Position numbers and translations under genes: made by a program. DNA of 64,000 bases from an uncultured Subdoligranulum sp. (GTDB lineage Bacteria > Bacillota > Clostridia > Oscillospirales > Ruminococcaceae): assembly GCA_900545545.1 (NCBI GenBank), contig UQZO01000005.1:1-64000 (forward strand), given 5' to 3'. Below the pieces are notes generated by a model that worked only from the letters and a program-made list of their open reading frames with translations, was not told the origin of the DNA and did no database searches. Below, in pieces: positions 1 to 8,881 of this stretch. Numbering within the stretch: position 1 is the first letter of the stretch; each line of letters opens with the position of its first letter.

Positions 1-1040
1 ACGGCCCCAACTACATCCGGCGCAGGCTGGAAGAAGAAAAAATCCCCTGCCCGACTTACTGGAACCGGGTGCGGGGCTTTCGGAACGTGTCAACCAAGTG
101 GGAAAAGAAAGACCCGGTAAACGGGCGGTATATGTGGGACTTCTCCGTGATTAAGGACATCCTGATGAACCCCGTCTACACCGGCGCTATCGCTTCCCAA
201 AAGAAGGAATACCGCTTCAAAATCGGCACCATCGGGGAGAAGAAGCCGGAGGAATGGATTGTCGTGGAGAACCAGCATGAGCCGCTTGTTGACCGCAAGA
301 CCTTTGACATCGTGCAGCGCAAGCTGAAATCCCGGCAGCGCCCCCGCCAGACCGGGGAAATCAGCCTGTTTGCGGGGCTTATCAAGTGCGGCGAGTGTGG
401 GAAGTCGCTGACGATCCGCTACACCAACGACAAGCACCCGAAGCAGATTTATTCCTGTAAGACCTACAACGCCTATGGCAAGCAGCACTGTACCCAGCAC
501 CGGGTTGAGTACGACACCCTTTACAGCCTTGTGCTGAACAAAATCCGGGAGTGCGCCAGAGCCGCCCTGATGGACGGGGAAGCCGTTGCCGGGAAGCTGA
601 CCGACACCTGCGAAGCCGAGCAGAAAGGCCAGCGGGAAGCGTTGGAGCGTTCCCTTACCAAAGACGAGGAACGGATTGACGTTCTGGAAAAGATGGTGCT
701 GCGGCTGTATGAGGACATGGTTGCCGGACGTATCAGCGAAGCGAACTTCAATCTGCTGATGGAAAAGACGCAGGCGGAACAGGCCGAGTTGAAAGCAAAG
801 GTTGAGAAAGGCCGGAAGAAGCTGGCCGATGAAATCCGGCTTGCGTGTGACGCCCGCCAATGGGTGGAAGCCATTCAGGAATACGCCGACATCACGGAAC
901 TGGACGCCGCCACCCTAAACCGCCTGATTAAAGAAATCGTTGTCCATGAGAGCATAGACAGCGATAAAACAAGACACATTTCTATCGAAATTCATTTTAA
1001 TCTCAAACCCATCCCGGAAGTGGAGCAGGTCACAGCCTGA
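1..1040 (+). CDS. Large serine recombinase, C-terminal part (gene starts before the window)
   Basis: The reading frame is open from base 3 through the window edge, so about 345 C-terminal residues are seen and the catalytic resolvase domain lies outside. The first residues (GPNYIRRLEEEKIPCPT) and the following stretch fit the 'recombinase' DNA-binding domain of large serine integrases. A zinc ribbon follows (CGECGKS ... CKTYNAYGKQHC), then a charged coiled coil, then a DUF4368-like C-terminal end (LNRLIKEIVVHESID). Proteins of this kind excise and integrate clostridial conjugative or mobilizable elements and phages. The gene usually sits at one end of its element, which fits the disrupted MBOAT gene just downstream. 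Family is clear; the element type is not visible. Confidence 0.9.
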   Translation, partial: GPNYIRRRLEEEKIPCPTYWNRVRGFRNVSTKWEKKDPVNGRYMWDFSVIKDILMNPVYTGAIASQKKEYRFKIGTIGEKKPEEWIVVENQHEPLVDRKTFDIVQRKLKSRQRPRQTGEISLFAGLIKCGECGKSLTIRYTNDKHPKQIYSCKTYNAYGKQHCTQHRVEYDTLYSLVLNKIRECARAALMDGEAVAGKLTDTCEAEQKGQREALERSLTKDEERIDVLEKMVLRLYEDMVAGRISEANFNLLMEKTQAEQAELKAKVEKGRKKLADEIRLACDARQWVEAIQEYADITELDAATLNRLIKEIVVHESIDSDKTRHISIEIHFNLKPIPEVEQVTA

Positions 1041-1145
1041 CCTGCCCCGCCGGGGCGGTTCTTAAAAAACTCCATAGATATTTCTTGACACGCCGCCGCC
1101 CGCCATCGAGCCGGTTTCCTACACCTATTTGGGTATGAAACAGCT
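1041..1145. mobile_element. Probable end of an integrated element (attachment junction)
   Basis: This short stretch separates the recombinase stop codon from the point where the MBOAT homology ends. On the minus strand the MBOAT reading frame is recognisable up to about base 1145, then continues for a few unrelated codons to a stop at 1125-1127. That is what insertion of a serine-recombinase element into the gene would produce. The exact crossover cannot be placed because the other end of the element is outside the window. This is inference. Confidence 0.5.
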
Positions 1146-1496
1146 GAAAGCGGGCGGGGCAATCTGGATGCCCAGCCGTGCCAGCACCACCAGGCAGGAA
1201 TCCACCAGGAAGTTCAGGTATTTGAGGGTGAGCAGCGGCAGGAAGGCCAGCACGACGCCGCCCGCCAGCCAGGCCCGGCGCGACGCTGTATGGCGGGCCG
1301 CAGCCACCAGCCGCCCGCCCAGGTAGGCCACCGCCGTGACAAACAGCAGCACCACCATGTGGGTGGGGTGCCAGCAGATATAAAAGTAGTAGCTGGTGAA
1401 CAGCAGCCACAGATTTTTTCCCCTTTGCGGCACCAGATAATACACCAGTACCACCAGCGGCAAAAACAGCAAAAACTGGATGGAATTAAAAACCAT
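1125..1496 (-). pseudogene. MBOAT O-acyltransferase, 5' fragment (disrupted)
   Basis: The 123-residue frame begins as a typical membrane-bound O-acyltransferase of the AlgI/DltB type (MVFNSIQFLLFLPLVVLVYY, then the LLFTSYYFYICWHP segment and LLTLKYLNFLVDS). Full-length members have roughly 450-500 residues with the catalytic histidine in the second half. Here homology stops after about 117 residues and a stop codon follows seven residues later. The start at 1496 has a GGAGCG-type ribosome site. The serine recombinase gene lies immediately beyond the break, so the gene was most likely split by element insertion, with its 3' part outside the window. The fragment cannot be catalytic. Confidence 0.75.
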
Positions 1497-1604
1497 AGCG
1501 GGAACGCTCCTCTTATCGGGGTGTGGGCCGTAGCGGGCCCCATACGCAAAGAGAACCGCCGGGCCAAAAGACCCGGTCGGTCACAGGGGGCAGGTTATGC
1601 TGCG

Positions 1605-1976
1605 TCAGGCTGAGCAGGAAGTAATCAGCGCGGGCAGCACATTGAAAACCAGCACCAGCGCAATGATGCCCCAGGTTATGCCGGCCAGCGGCTTTTTCTG
1701 CCGTTCCCCGCCGCCCAGGGTACTGCGGTAGGGGTGCGCATCTGCTTTGGCGCGGCGCGTTTTTTCGGCACCGGTGCGGCGCTCCGGCGGGCAGGAATAC
1801 ACCGGCTGTTTGCCGGGGGCCTGCCGCACACGGTGCAGCACTTTTTCGCCATTGACTTCGTGGGTATGTACGGTTTCACTGCGCAGGGTGTACCGGTTTT
1901 CGGGCGGGATGGGCATACCGCATTCCTCGCACCGTCCGTTGACCACCTTGCCGCCGCAAAGGCTGCATTTCTGCAT
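1605..1976 (-). CDS. Small zinc-ribbon protein with one C-terminal membrane segment
   Basis: A 123-residue protein. The N-terminus carries two CxxC knuckles within 20 residues (CSLCGGKVVNGRCEECG), a typical zinc ribbon. The middle is basic and polar, and a single hydrophobic segment lies at about residues 100-117 (ITWGIIALVLVFNVLPALI). A GAGGAGGG ribosome site lies just before the ATG. Zinc-ribbon plus tail-anchor proteins are common in Clostridia and mostly uncharacterised, so no function is assigned. It lies 74 bases downstream of the MFS transporter gene on the same strand and could be cotranscribed. Confidence 0.7.
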   Translation of the reverse strand: MQKCSLCGGKVVNGRCEECGMPIPPENRYTLRSETVHTHEVNGEKVLHRVRQAPGKQPVYSCPPERRTGAEKTRRAKADAHPYRSTLGGGERQKKPLAGITWGIIALVLVFNVLPALITSCSA

Positions 1977-2050
1977 AGGGACCCTCCTCGCGCTTTTCTT
2001 TTATTGTACCGCATTCCGCCGCAAAAGAACAGTATCGATCGACTTCTTTT

Positions 2051-3226
2051 TCAGGCGTTGGCCGCACGATGGGCGGCGGTTTTGCGGTGCATGGCCTCCG
2101 AAGAAACGGTCATCACGATGAGCGCCACCAGCAGATACCACGGGAAGAGCCGCATGGAGATGTGCTGCGCCAGCAGCCCGAAAAAGGGCGGCAGCAAGGT
2201 GGTGCCCACATAGGCGGCAGCCATCTGCACGCCGGTCATCGACATGCTGAGGTTGCGCCCGAAGTTGGCCGGGGTTTCATGGATGATGCTGGGATAGATG
2301 GGCGCGCAGCCCAGGCCCACGATAATCAGGCCCGCAAACAGCAGGGTGTTGCCCGCGGGCAGGAAAATCAGGACCAGGCCCGCCAGAATCACGGCCTGGC
2401 CGCCGCGGATCATCTGGTGGTCGTTGAATTTCATGGTCAAGAATCCGCAGAAGAACCGCCCCACCGTGATGCCCAGGTAGAACAGGCTGGCCCATCCGGC
2501 GGCGGTACCGGCGTCAATGCCGCGCACCAGCGTGCAGTAGCTGGCCGCCCACATACCGGCGGTGCATTCTACGGCGGAGTAGCAGGCAAAGCTGACCATG
2601 ACCTCCGGCACACCGGGAATGCGCAGCAGCTGGGGCAGGCTGCGGTGTTCCGGCGTGACACCGGCTCCCGCGCCGTCCTCATCGGGGCGCTTCCACAGCG
2701 GCAGGCTGAACAGCAGCACCGCCGTGAGCGCGATCTGCAGCAGCGAAATGATGCGGTAGCCGCCCTGCCAGGTACCGGCGGCCAGGGCCCGGCCCATGAT
2801 CACAGGGCCGATGCTGGCGCCGACGCCCCACATACAGTGCAGCCAGCTCATATGGCGGCTCTCGTAGTGTAGCGCCACATAGTTGTTGAGGGCTGCATCC
2901 ACGCTGCCCGCCCCCAGGCCGTAGGGAATCGCCCACAGGCAGAGCTGCCAGAAAGCCGTGCAGGTGGAAAAACCGAACAGCGCCGCGGCAGTGAGCGCCA
3001 CGCTGCCCGCCGTGACCTTGCCGGTCCCCAGGCGGCTGTTGAGCCAATCGCTGGCCAGGCTGGACACGATGGTGCCCGCCGAGATGATCATGGCCACCGC
3101 TCCGGCCCAGGAGATGCCTGCCCCCAGCTGCTCGTACATACTGGGCCAGGCCGCGCCCAGCAGGCCGTCCGGCAGGCCCAGACTGATGAATGCCAGATAA
3201 ATGACCGGCAACAAAAGTGAAATCAT
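2051..3226 (-). CDS. MFS transporter
   Basis: 391 residues with about twelve hydrophobic segments, the usual size for the major facilitator superfamily. The first segment (LLPVIYLAFISLGLPDGLLG) and the short basic turn DWLNSRLGTGK between helices 2 and 3 fit the family signature. A longer charged loop near residues 185-200 (KRPDEDGAGAG) separates the two six-helix halves. The overall look resembles sugar-type (FucP/YfkF-like) clostridial MFS proteins, but the substrate cannot be read from sequence. The start at 3226 has a GAGGGG ribosome site and an extended -10 promoter upstream. Confidence 0.85.
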   Translation of the reverse strand: MISLLLPVIYLAFISLGLPDGLLGAAWPSMYEQLGAGISWAGAVAMIISAGTIVSSLASDWLNSRLGTGKVTAGSVALTAAALFGFSTCTAFWQLCLWAIPYGLGAGSVDAALNNYVALHYESRHMSWLHCMWGVGASIGPVIMGRALAAGTWQGGYRIISLLQIALTAVLLFSLPLWKRPDEDGAGAGVTPEHRSLPQLLRIPGVPEVMVSFACYSAVECTAGMWAASYCTLVRGIDAGTAAGWASLFYLGITVGRFFCGFLTMKFNDHQMIRGGQAVILAGLVLIFLPAGNTLLFAGLIIVGLGCAPIYPSIIHETPANFGRNLSMSMTGVQMAAAYVGTTLLPPFFGLLAQHISMRLFPWYLLVALIVMTVSSEAMHRKTAAHRAANA

Positions 3227-3261
3227 GCCATGTTTCCCCTCATTTTTACAAATTTCTTTTG

Positions 3262-3270
3262 ATTATACCA
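3262..3270 (-). promoter_or_regulatory. Extended -10 promoter for the MFS transporter gene
   Basis: On the minus strand TGG immediately precedes a perfect TATAAT (complement of 3262-3267), about 35 bases before the start codon. No good -35 box is present, as is usual for extended -10 promoters. Confidence 0.5.
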
Positions 3271-3321
3271 CGCCAGCCTTTGTTGCGGTATGCCTTTTGC
3301 AAAATTTGCCGCCCCGGATAC

Positions 3322-3357
3322 AAAAAAACACGCAGCGGCCGCACAACCGCTGCGTGT
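3322..3357 (-). terminator. Intrinsic terminator of the ilv operon
   Basis: A perfect 10-bp stem (arms 3329-3338 and 3348-3357) is followed on the minus strand by seven T (complement of 3322-3328). It lies 19 bases after the ilvD stop codon. Confidence 0.9.
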
Positions 3358-3376
3358 TCTGTTGCAAATCAGCGCA

Positions 3377-5035
3377 TTACTTCAGCACAGCGCCCTGGTT
3401 GGCGCTGGTGACAAGCCGCGCATACCGTGCCAGCCAGCCCGTCTTGATGTTGGGTTCCGGCTGGACGTAGGCCGCCTTGCGGCGGGCCAGTTCCTCATCG
3501 TCCACCGCCAGATGGATGGACGCATTGGGGATGTCGATTTCGATGGTGTCTCCCTCTTTGACCAAACCGATGGGACCGCCCGAAGCAGCTTCCGGCGAAA
3601 CGTGACCGATGGCCGCACCGCGGCTGGCACCGGAGAACCGTCCGTCGGTGATCAGCGCCACGGTGGTATCCAGCTTCATGCCCGCCAGCGCACTGGTGGG
3701 GTTGAGCATCTCCCGCATGCCGGGGCCGCCCTTGGGGCCTTCGTACCGGATGACCACCACATCGCCGGGGTGGATCTCCCCTGCGTAAATGGCCGCAATG
3801 GCGGTCTCCTCACTGTCAAAGACCCGGGCCGGGCCGCTGTGGACCTGCATCTCGGGCGCCACGGCGCTGCGCTTGACCACGCAGCCGTCGGGGGCGATGT
3901 TGCCCCAGAGGATCTGCAATCCGCCGTTGGGGCTGTAGGGGTTGGTGATGGGGCGGATGGCTTTCTCGTTGAGGACCTTGGCCCCCGCGATGTTCTCGCC
4001 CAGGGTCTTGCCGGTCACGGTGGGAACATCCAGGTCCAGCAGCCCTGCCTTGGCCAGTTCGGCCTGCACGGCGGGGATGCCGCCCGCCTCATAGAGATCG
4101 GGCATATGGGTGGGGCCCGCCGGGGCCAGATGGCAGAGGTTGGGGGTCTTGGCGCTGATCTCGTTGAAGAGTTTCAGGTCGATGGGCACGCCCGCCTCCT
4201 GAGCGATAGCCAGCAGGTGCAGCACCGTGTTGGTGGAGCAGCCCAGGGCCATATCACAGGCCAGCGCGTTGCGGATGCTCCGCTCGTTGATGATCTGCCG
4301 TGCCGTCACGCCCCGCTTTACCAGGTCCATGATGGCCATGCCGGCGCGCTTGCCCAGCTGCAGCCGCTTGGCGTAGACGGCGGGAATGGTGCCGTTGCCG
4401 GGCAACGCAATGCCGATGGCCTCGCACAGGCAGTTCATGCTGTTGGCGGTGTACATGCCGGAGCAGGAACCGCAGCCGGGGCAGCAGTTGCAGGTGCAGT
4501 CCTCCAGCTGTTCGTCATCGATGAGGCCTGCTTTGTAGGCACCCACCGCCTCGAACATCTTGGAAAGGCTCACTTCCTCGCCGCCGTAGCGGCCGGCCAG
4601 CATGGGGCCGCCGGAGCATACCACGGCGGGCACGTCCATGCGCACTGCGGCCATGACCATGCCGGGCACGATCTTGTCGCAGTTGGGCACCAGCACCAGA
4701 CCGTCCAGCTGGTGGGCCATATACATGGTCTCCACACTGTCGCAGATCAGTTCGCGGCTGGCCAGGGAGTATTTCATGCCCACATGGCCCATGGCGATGC
4801 CGTCGCAGACACCGATGGCCGGGATCAGGATGGGGGTGCCGCCGGCCATGCGCACACCGGCCTTGACGGCATCCGCCAGTTTGTCCAGATTCATATGGCC
4901 GGGCACGATCTCGCTGTAGGCCGACACCACGCCGATCAACGGGCGGTCCAGCTCTTCCGGCGTGTAGCCCAGCGCGTAGAACAGGCTGCGGTTGGGTGCC
5001 CGCTCGGGGCCCTTTTTCACGTTATCACTGTTCAT
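3377..5035 (-). CDS. ilvD: Dihydroxy-acid dehydratase
   Basis: 552 residues, full length for the family. IlvD dehydrates 2,3-dihydroxy-isovalerate and 2,3-dihydroxy-3-methylvalerate to the 2-oxo acids that precede valine and isoleucine, using an Fe-S cluster. Cluster-binding and family motifs are visible: NCDKIVPGM, CCPGCGSCSGMYTANSM, and GGPGMREMLNPTSAL and TDGRFSGASRG near the C-terminus. An in-frame ATG at 5050 has no good ribosome site, whereas the ATG at 5035 has GGAG eight bases upstream, so 5035 is chosen. Last gene of the T-box-controlled ilvBNCD operon. Confidence 0.97.
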   Translation of the reverse strand: MNSDNVKKGPERAPNRSLFYALGYTPEELDRPLIGVVSAYSEIVPGHMNLDKLADAVKAGVRMAGGTPILIPAIGVCDGIAMGHVGMKYSLASRELICDSVETMYMAHQLDGLVLVPNCDKIVPGMVMAAVRMDVPAVVCSGGPMLAGRYGGEEVSLSKMFEAVGAYKAGLIDDEQLEDCTCNCCPGCGSCSGMYTANSMNCLCEAIGIALPGNGTIPAVYAKRLQLGKRAGMAIMDLVKRGVTARQIINERSIRNALACDMALGCSTNTVLHLLAIAQEAGVPIDLKLFNEISAKTPNLCHLAPAGPTHMPDLYEAGGIPAVQAELAKAGLLDLDVPTVTGKTLGENIAGAKVLNEKAIRPITNPYSPNGGLQILWGNIAPDGCVVKRSAVAPEMQVHSGPARVFDSEETAIAAIYAGEIHPGDVVVIRYEGPKGGPGMREMLNPTSALAGMKLDTTVALITDGRFSGASRGAAIGHVSPEAASGGPIGLVKEGDTIEIDIPNASIHLAVDDEELARRKAAYVQPEPNIKTGWLARYARLVTSANQGAVLK

Positions 5036-5080
5036 GGGTTTCGTCTCCATTCGATTGGATTGGGGATGGCTTGGCTGAAA

Positions 5081-6100
<1,020 letters not shown>

Positions 6101-6169
6101 GGTGATAATCTCCTTTTTATATAATCTCTCTATATTCCTCTATAAGGGGGAACTAAGTTGTGGGGCCCC

Positions 6170-6757
6170 TCACACCTGGGGGCAACGGGTGCCGGGCAGC
6201 GGCAGCTGGGCTTCGCCCACTTCCTGCACCGGCTTTTGCATGTGCTGGTGCTTGCCGCCCCGTTCCAGCGCCGTGACGCCGGTGCGGCAAAGCTCCAGAA
6301 TCTCGTATCCGTCGAACATCGTCAGGAAGGCATCGATCTTGTCCGGTTTGCCGGTGAGTTCAAAAACCATACTGTCTGGCGAAAGATCGATGATCTTGGC
6401 CTTGTAGACGGTGGAAATCTCCCGCAGTTCGGCGCGGTTCTGGCTGTTGCAGGCCACTTTCAGCAGCAGCAGCTCCCGCTGCAGGCTCTTTTCGGGGTTG
6501 AGTTCAAAGATCTGGCGGGTGACTTCCAGCCGCTCGGTCTGCAGGATCAGCTGGCTGAGGGCCTGTTCATCGCCGCGCAGCGTTACCGTGATACGGCTGA
6601 TCTTGGGGTCGTTGGTGGCCGACACCGTCAGGCTGTCGATGTTGAAGCCCCGGCGGCAGAACAGGCTGGCGACCCGGGCCAGAACGCCGTTCTGGTTATC
6701 CACCAGCAGGCTGATGACGCGGCGCTGGCTGGCATTGTTTTGCTGCATAGAATCCAT
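6170..6757 (-). CDS. ilvN: Acetolactate synthase, regulatory (small) subunit
   Basis: 195 residues. The N-terminal ACT domain (RVISLLVDNQNGVLARVASLF, then RRGFNIDSLTVS) binds branched-chain amino acids for feedback inhibition of the IlvB catalytic subunit. The C-terminal ALS_ss_C domain follows (ELREISTVYKAKIIDLSPDS). Three in-frame starts lie close together (GTG 6766, ATG 6757, ATG 6748). The GAGGTG ribosome site best fits ATG 6757. The stop of ilvB lies only 10 bases upstream, so the two subunits are probably translationally coupled. Confidence 0.93.
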   Translation of the reverse strand: MDSMQQNNASQRRVISLLVDNQNGVLARVASLFCRRGFNIDSLTVSATNDPKISRITVTLRGDEQALSQLILQTERLEVTRQIFELNPEKSLQRELLLLKVACNSQNRAELREISTVYKAKIIDLSPDSMVFELTGKPDKIDAFLTMFDGYEILELCRTGVTALERGGKHQHMQKPVQEVGEAQLPLPGTRCPQV

Positions 6758-6767
6758 CCTGTTCACC

Positions 6768-8432
6768 TCATTCCATGATGATGTCGTTGATGTCGCCGCC
6801 GCCCGGGATCATGGGCAGCACCTTTTCGTCCTTGCCGATGCGGCAGTCGATCCAGCAGGGGCCCTGCTGTTTCAGCGCGTCGGCAAAAGCCGCCTTGAAT
6901 TCCTCGGGGGTGGCGGCGCGGTAGCCCTTGGCGCCGAAGCCCTCGGCCACCTTGACGAAATCGGTGCGGCGGTGGGGATCGGTATCGGAGTAACGCTTGC
7001 CATAGAAGGTGGTCTGCCACTGGCGGACCATGCCCAGGACCTGGTTATTGAAAATCACCGTGATGATGGGCAGCCCGTAGCTGACGGCGGTGCAGCCCTC
7101 GTTGAGGTTCATGTGGAAGGAACCGTCGCCGGTGAGCATGATGACCCGGGCATCCCGGCCCAGGGCCATCTGGGCGCCGATGGCGGCACCGTAGCCGAAG
7201 CCCATGGTGCCCAGGCCGCCGCTGGTAAGGAAGCCGCGGCTCTTGGTGTGGTGCAGGTACTGCGCCGCCCACATCTGGTGCTGGCCTACGTCGGTAACGT
7301 AGACGGCCTCGGGGCCTGCCTGGCGGCAGATTTCGGCGATCAGCTGGTGGGGTTTGAGTTCGGTATCGCTGTCCACCGGCTTGTAATCGTTTTTCTGCCA
7401 TTCGCGGATCTGCTCCATCCAGAGCTTGTGTTCGGTCTTGTGGACATGGGGCAGAATCGCCTGCAGAATGTAGCTGGCGTCGCCGGTCAGGCTCAGATCC
7501 ACCGCCACGTTCTTGCCCAGCTCGCTGGGGTCGATGTCGATCTGGATGATCTTGGCCCGCTTGGCGAAGGTATCGGGATTGAGGGCCACGCGGTCGCTGA
7601 AGCGGGTGCCCACCGCAATGACCAGGTCCGCTTCGTCAATGGCCTTGTTGGCGGCATAGCAGCCATGCATGCCCAGCAGGCCCAGGTTATGGGGCTCGCC
7701 GTAGCTGAGCACGCCCGCGGCCATCAGGGTGTAGGTAGCAGGCATACCGGCCTTTTCCAGCAGGTCCCGCAGGGGCTGGCAGCCCGCCGCGCTGCGGACG
7801 CCGCCGCCGAAGTAGACGATGGGGCGCTGGGCCGCGTTGATCATCTCAGCCGCTTTCTTCACGTCCTCCTCGTTGTACTTCGTCACGGTGCGGATGAGTT
7901 CCGGCGCCTTGGGGGTGAATTCACACTCGGCGGCGGTCACATCTTTGGGGATGTCCACCAGCACCGGGCCCTTGCGGCCCTGCTGGGCAATGCGGAAAGC
8001 CGCCCGCATGGTGTCGGCCAGGTCCTCTACCCGGCGCACCGTGTAGTTGTGCTTGGTGATGGGCATCGTGATGCCCTCGATGTAAGCTTCCTGGAAGGAA
8101 TCCCGCCCCAGCAGGGTGGTGGCCACGTTGCCGGTAAAGGCAACCATGGGCACGCTGTCCATATAGGCGGTGGCAATGCCGGTGACCAGGTTGGTGGCAC
8201 CGGGGCCGCTGGTAGCCAGCACCACGCCGGTGCGGCCGGTGGCCCGGGCGTAACCGTCCGCCGCGTGGGAGGCGCCCTGCTCGTGGGCGGTCAGCACGGT
8301 ATGGATGCGGTCCGAATTTTTATACAATTCGTCGTACAGATTGAGGACAGCCCCGCCGGGGTAGCCGAACAGGGTATCGACCCCCTGCTCCACAAGGACC
8401 TCAACAAAGATCTGGGAACCGTTGAGTTTCAT
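6768..8432 (-). CDS. ilvB: Acetolactate synthase, catalytic (large) subunit
   Basis: 554 residues. A thiamine diphosphate enzyme that condenses pyruvate with pyruvate or 2-oxobutyrate, the committed step of valine/leucine and isoleucine synthesis. The N-terminal pyrimidine-binding domain shows FGYPGGAVLNLYDEL and the conserved glutamate in HEQGASHAADGYARATG. The C-terminal TPP/Mg motif is GDGSFHMNLNE ... FNN. The frame is open further upstream, but the ATG at 8432 has an AAGGAG site seven bases before it and matches the family N-terminus (MKLNGSQIFVEVL). Expression is controlled by the T-box leader immediately upstream. Confidence 0.97.
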   Translation of the reverse strand: MKLNGSQIFVEVLVEQGVDTLFGYPGGAVLNLYDELYKNSDRIHTVLTAHEQGASHAADGYARATGRTGVVLATSGPGATNLVTGIATAYMDSVPMVAFTGNVATTLLGRDSFQEAYIEGITMPITKHNYTVRRVEDLADTMRAAFRIAQQGRKGPVLVDIPKDVTAAECEFTPKAPELIRTVTKYNEEDVKKAAEMINAAQRPIVYFGGGVRSAAGCQPLRDLLEKAGMPATYTLMAAGVLSYGEPHNLGLLGMHGCYAANKAIDEADLVIAVGTRFSDRVALNPDTFAKRAKIIQIDIDPSELGKNVAVDLSLTGDASYILQAILPHVHKTEHKLWMEQIREWQKNDYKPVDSDTELKPHQLIAEICRQAGPEAVYVTDVGQHQMWAAQYLHHTKSRGFLTSGGLGTMGFGYGAAIGAQMALGRDARVIMLTGDGSFHMNLNEGCTAVSYGLPIITVIFNNQVLGMVRQWQTTFYGKRYSDTDPHRRTDFVKVAEGFGAKGYRAATPEEFKAAFADALKQQGPCWIDCRIGKDEKVLPMIPGGGDINDIIME

Positions 8433-8489
8433 TTTGCTTCTTCTCCTTCCTTTCTTCTGCGCTGGCTGCGGGGGTGCGCAAGCAAGAAT

Positions 8490-8532
8490 AAAAAAACAGC
8501 CTTTGCCCCTTGAACCCAAGAGACAAAGGCTG
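8490..8532 (-). terminator. T-box leader terminator hairpin
   Basis: A 9-bp stem (8497-8505 with 8524-8532) is followed on the minus strand by seven T (complement of 8490-8496). It lies right after the T-box sequence, where the competing terminator of a transcriptional T-box riboswitch is expected. Confidence 0.85.
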
Positions 8533-8773
8533 TAGAAAGCGCTCTGCGGTACCACTCTTATTGGGACGATGCGTCCCCACTCACCGGACTTCCAACAAAG
8601 TCCTGCACTGTAACGGGTGCCCCCGTATCCTCTTACTGGCCTTCGGCGTTCAGTGGATCTGCTCCGGGATCAGTTCGCGATCTGCTTGCCCCGCTGCCTT
8701 GCACCAACCGGCAGTTCTCTGTTGGCTGTGATCAAACCGTTACTAGTTCCCATCCAAGCATTTGCTGAATTTG
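8490..8773 (-). promoter_or_regulatory. T-box riboswitch leader of the ilv operon (probably tRNA-Ile)
   Basis: The minus strand carries the T-box core AGTGGTACCGC within 8540-8560, followed by the terminator. Stem I features are recognisable in order from the promoter: an AGTA strand of the specifier loop, an AGAGA bulge, and a GGUGCAAG apical loop. Opposite the AGTA lies a GAUC segment; its AUC triplet (complement of 8668-8670) would be an isoleucine specifier, which suits ilvBNCD. The specifier was assigned by hand folding, and GAU or CUG nearby are alternatives. Uncharged tRNA binding would favour the antiterminator and allow ilv transcription. Confidence 0.9.
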
Positions 8774-8779
8774 TGTTAA

Positions 8780-8808
8780 ACTATACCGCACTTCTTCCAG
8801 TTTGTCAA
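8780..8808 (-). promoter_or_regulatory. Sigma-A promoter of the T-box/ilv transcript
   Basis: TTGACA (complement of 8803-8808), a 17-bp spacer and TATAGT (complement of 8780-8785). Near-consensus; transcription would start at about 8773. Confidence 0.85.
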
Positions 8809-8825
8809 GTTTTTTTGTGAAAATC

Positions 8826-8854
8826 TTGCAACTTTATGCGGCACTGTTTATACT
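8826..8854 (+). promoter_or_regulatory. Promoter of the DUF815 ATPase gene
   Basis: TTGCAA at 8826-8831, a 17-bp spacer and TATACT at 8849-8854. It is back-to-back with the ilv promoter, about 20 bases from its -35 box. Confidence 0.7.
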
Positions 8855-8881
8855 GAGAGTAGTTTTCTTGGGAAAGGACCG

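Noticed and set aside
1..1145. Precise attachment-site repeats of the serine-recombinase element
   Set aside because: Only one end of the element is in the window, so no direct repeat or core dinucleotide can be identified.
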